DNA of 64,000 nt from Salinispora vitiensis (GTDB lineage: Bacteria > Actinomycetota > Actinomycetes > Mycobacteriales > Micromonosporaceae), in contig NZ_KB900388.1 of assembly GCF_000378825.1 (NCBI RefSeq), positions 233,578-297,577 of the forward strand, written 5' to 3'. The translations under genes were made by a program, and so were the position numbers. The first letter of the stretch is position 1, and every line of letters starts with the position of its first letter. Of this stretch, positions 61,413 to 64,000 are shown piece by piece. The notes under the pieces are model-generated. The model searched no databases. It was not told where the DNA came from and saw only the letters and a program-made list of their open reading frames with translations.

Positions 61413-61970
61413 ATGGGAGTGCTCACCTTCACCCTCAACCTCACCCTGGACGGTTGCGTCGACCACCAGGAGGGCATCGCCGACGATGAGACGCACGCCT
61501 TCTTCACCGATCTCATGGACGCAGCCGGGGCAATGCTGTGGGGTCGCGTCACCTACGAGATGTTGGAGAGCTACTGGCCGGCCGTGGCCCGCGGCGAGCA
61601 GGGGGCGCCGTCGGCGATGCGCGAGTGGGCGGTCAAGCTGGAGGCCAAACCCAAGTACGTGGTGTCGTCGACGCGCACGGACTTCCCGTGGACCAACAGT
61701 CACCACATTTCCGGCGACCTGCGCGAGGGCGTGCAGAAGCTCAAGGACGCGACCGCTGCCGGGGTTCTCCTCGGCAGCGGCAAGCTCGCGACCGAGCTTG
61801 ACCGGCTGGACCTGATCGACGAGTACAAGCTGCTCGTCCATCCCAGGATCGCGGGCCACGGCCCGAGACTGTACGAGGGTGGGCTGCCCGGCACGCGCCG
61901 GCTCGAGCTGCTCTCGGCGGAGCCGCTCCGCAACGGCGTGGTGGCCATGCACTACCGCCGCGCGCGCTGA
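61413..61970 (+). CDS. Dihydrofolate reductase-family (RibD C-terminal-like) protein
   Basis: A 185-residue protein of the RibD_C/DHFR-like superfamily, starting MGVLTFTLNLTLDGCVDH and carrying WGRVTYEMLESYW, KYVVSSTRTDFPW and VLLGSGKLATELDRLDLIDE. These stand-alone relatives probably reduce small heterocycles with NADPH, but few have a known substrate. The ATG at 61413 is chosen because the extra ten residues of a longer frame (61383) are unlike the family. Confidence 0.8.
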   Translation: MGVLTFTLNLTLDGCVDHQEGIADDETHAFFTDLMDAAGAMLWGRVTYEMLESYWPAVARGEQGAPSAMREWAVKLEAKPKYVVSSTRTDFPWTNSHHISGDLREGVQKLKDATAAGVLLGSGKLATELDRLDLIDEYKLLVHPRIAGHGPRLYEGGLPGTRRLELLSAEPLRNGVVAMHYRRAR

Positions 61971-62038
61971 GTCACCGGAGTCCATCTCCGCCAGCTCACC
62001 GGCAGCGTGGCGTCTCCCTCGCGCTCGCCGAGCAGCGC

Positions 62039-62084
62039 CGAACGGCTCCTCGAAGGCGAGGACGCCTTCGGGGGGAGCCGTTCG
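62039..62084. terminator. Bidirectional terminator between the DHFR-like gene and tex
   Basis: Outer arms CGAACGGCTCC and GGAGCCGTTCG (11 bases) and inner arms CGAAGGCG/CGCCTTCG around AGGA form a long hairpin in the gap between convergent stops at 61970 and 62106. Confidence 0.75.
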
Positions 62085-62105
62085 ACGGGGTCGCCGTAGG
62101 TGCGC

Positions 62106-64000
62106 TCAGGCGAGACCGGCGCGGCGGAGGGCATCCGCCATCGCATCGTTGGCTGGGGCGCCGCCGCCACGCCCTGATCGTGGCTGCCCGCCGCCGCGAC
62201 CGTCCTGCCCGCCGCGGCCCTGGGACCGACCGCCTTGTCCGCCGCGACCGTCCTGCCCGCCGCGGCCCTGGGACCCGCCTTGTCCGCCGCGACCCTTGGA
62301 GGGGCCGCCGGTTTCCCGGTCGCCGCCGCGGCCCCCCTGCTGCCCCCGGCCGCCGGTACGGGCGGTCTCGGTGTCGTCCAGGCGCAGGGTCAGCGAGATG
62401 CGCTTGCGGGGTACGTCCACGTCCAGGACCTTGACCTTCACCACGTCACCGGACTTCACCACCTCGTGCGGGTCCCGGACGAAGGTGCGGGACATCGCCG
62501 AGACGTGTACCAGGCCGTCCTGGTGCACGCCGATGTCCACGAATGCGCCGAAGGCGGCCACGTTGGTGACCACCCCCTCCAGGATCAGGCCGGGCACCAG
62601 ATCGGCGATCGTCTCCACGCCTTCGGCGAAGGTGGCGGTGCGGAACTCCGGCCGCGGGTCCCGGCCGGGCTTCTCCAACTCGCCGAGGATGTCGGTGACC
62701 GTCGGTAGCCCGAAGGTGTCATCGACGAAGTCGGTGGCCCGCAGCCCGCGCAGGATCGCACTCCGGCCGATCACCGCCGGTAGCTCCTGCTTGACGGCGG
62801 CGAGGATCCGCCGCACCACCGGGTACGCCTCCGGATGCACGCTGGACGAGTCCAGCGGGTCCTCACCGCCGGGGATGCGCAGGAAGCCGGCGCACTGCTC
62901 GAACGCCTTCGGGCCGAGCCGGGGGACCTGCCGAAGGTCGCGTCGGCTCCGGAACGGCCCGTTGGCGTCCCGGTGTAGCACGATGTTCTCCGCCAGCCCG
63001 GCGCCGATCCCGGAGACTCGGGTCAGCAGCGGTGCGGAGGCGGTGTTGACATCGACCCCGACCGCGTTGACGCAGTCTTCGACGACCGCGTCGAGGGACC
63101 GGGACAGGGCCACCTCGGACAGGTCGTGCTGGTACTGCCCGACTCCGATCGAGCGCGGGTCGATCTTGACCAGCTCGGCGAGCGGGTCCTGGAGGCGGCG
63201 GGCGATCGAGACTGCTCCCCGCAGCGACACGTCCAGGCCCGGCAGCTCCTGCGCCGCGTACGCGGACGCCGAGTAGACCGAGGCCCCGGCCTCGGAGACG
63301 ACGAGCTTGGTGAGGTTCAGCTGGGGGTGGCGCCGGATCAACTCTCCGGCGAGCCGGTCGGTCTCCCGACTCGCGGTGCCGTTACCGATCGCCACCAACT
63401 CCACCTGGTGCGCGGCGGCCAGCCGGGCGAGGGTCTCGATCGAGGCGTCCCACTGGCGGCGCGGTTCGTGCGGGTAGATGGTGTCGGTGGCGACCACCTT
63501 GCCGGTGGCGTCAACGACGGCGACCTTCACCCCGGTGCGCAGGCCGGGGTCCAGCCCCATCGTCGCCCGGGTCCCGGCCGGGGCGGCCAGCAGCAGGTCC
63601 CGCAGGTTGGTGGCGAAGACTCGTACCGCCTCCGCCTCGGCGGTCTGCCACAACCGCAGCCGCAGGTCCGCGCCGAGGTGGATGAGGATTCGGGTACGCC
63701 AGGCCCAGCGAACCGTGTCGCAGAGCCAGCGGTCGGCCGGCCGTCCCTGGTCGCTGACCCCGAACCGGGCGGCGATGGCCGTCTCGTACCGGGTCGGGCC
63801 GGTGACCGCCGAATCCGGGGCCTCCTCCGACTCCGGCTCCATCGTCAGGTCGAGCACGCCCTCCTTCTCGCCGCGGAACACGGCGAGGACCCGGTGTGCG
63901 GGCAGTTTCGGGTACGGCTCGGCGAAGTCGAAGTAGTCGGCGAACTTGGCCCCCGCCGTGGCCTGGCCGTCGCGGACCCGGGACACCAGCCGGCCCCGGG
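62106..64000 (-). CDS. tex: Tex-family S1 RNA-binding protein (N-terminus outside the window)
   Basis: The visible 631 codons are the middle and C-terminus of a Tex protein, a cytosolic nucleic-acid-binding factor linked to transcription. In order they show the end of the Tex N-terminal helical part ([20 protein letters not shown]), the YqgF-like domain ([20 protein letters not shown]), a helix-hairpin-helix region ([40 protein letters not shown]) and the S1 domain ([20 protein letters not shown]). The tail after about 62400 is an unusually long Gly/Arg/Gln-rich region with repeats. The true start lies beyond base 64000. Confidence 0.9.
   Translation of the reverse strand, partial: RGRLVSRVRDGQATAGAKFADYFDFAEPYPKLPAHRVLAVFRGEKEGVLDLTMEPESEEAPDSAVTGPTRYETAIAARFGVSDQGRPADRWLCDTVRWAWRTRILIHLGADLRLRLWQTAEAEAVRVFATNLRDLLLAAPAGTRATMGLDPGLRTGVKVAVVDATGKVVATDTIYPHEPRRQWDASIETLARLAAAHQVELVAIGNGTASRETDRLAGELIRRHPQLNLTKLVVSEAGASVYSASAYAAQELPGLDVSLRGAVSIARRLQDPLAELVKIDPRSIGVGQYQHDLSEVALSRSLDAVVEDCVNAVGVDVNTASAPLLTRVSGIGAGLAENIVLHRDANGPFRSRRDLRQVPRLGPKAFEQCAGFLRIPGGEDPLDSSSVHPEAYPVVRRILAAVKQELPAVIGRSAILRGLRATDFVDDTFGLPTVTDILGELEKPGRDPRPEFRTATFAEGVETIADLVPGLILEGVVTNVAAFGAFVDIGVHQDGLVHVSAMSRTFVRDPHEVVKSGDVVKVKVLDVDVPRKRISLTLRLDDTETARTGGRGQQGGRGGDRETGGPSKGRGGQGGSQGRGGQDGRGGQGGRSQGRGGQDGRGGGQPRSGRGGGAPANDAMADALRRAGLA

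Overview
The window is high-GC chromosomal DNA with actinobacterial habits: many GTG/TTG starts, 4-bp ATGA/GTGA gene overlaps, long GC-rich hairpins between genes, and a second type IIA topoisomerase pair. Gene content and protein style suggest a spore-forming actinomycete of the Micromonosporaceae, possibly Salinispora. That placement comes from familiarity and was not checked by any search.

Left part (1-14.2 kb): a glucose-6-phosphate dehydrogenase, then a complete five-gene peptide/nickel-type ABC importer (2132-7542). From 7.6 to 10.8 kb lies a patch of broken DNA: a RelE toxin fragment, a HigB-like toxin gene stopped by an in-frame TAA next to its intact antitoxin gene, the cut-off start of an IS256-type transposase, and the frameshifted tail of a Hint/polymorphic toxin next to an intact DUF4304 gene that may be its immunity gene. 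An MFS exporter with a divergent LysR regulator and an ArsR/cation-efflux pair follow.

Middle part (14.3-23.7 kb): three hydrolytic enzymes (a secreted beta-helix protein with a palindromic operator, an alpha/beta hydrolase and a secreted SGNH esterase), then topoisomerase IV (parE, parC).

Cell-surface glycan region (23.7-47.2 kb): a full set of pseudaminic acid enzymes is split between two minus-strand operons. pseB-pseC-unknown-methyltransferase-pseF-pseG runs from 30.3 to 23.7 kb, and GT2-pseH-pseI from 37.9 to 35.2 kb. Between them, on the plus strand, sits a tightly overlapping five-gene cassette: acyl carrier protein, SDR reductase, AMP-forming ligase, LuxE-like acyl-protein synthetase and LuxC-like acyl reductase, with no luciferase. 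After a strip of IS remnants come a ydaO-type (cyclic di-AMP) riboswitch with a tiny ORF, a secreted C39-like cysteine peptidase, a Stealth sugar-phosphate transferase, a GT2/TagF-like polymerase and a TagGH-type exporter. Together these could make, decorate and export a nonulosonic-acid-containing teichoic or teichulosonic-type wall polymer.

Right part (47.3-64 kb): a TetR regulator with palindromes at its promoter, an OmpR-type two-component system beside an orphan TAXI binding lipoprotein, an uncharacterised gene with a CRP-like site, a GT39-like membrane protein, an App1-type phosphatase, phosphoglucomutase, NAD kinase, a large secreted M14 carboxypeptidase, a DHFR-like reductase and the C-terminal two-thirds of a Tex-type RNA-binding protein that runs off the end.
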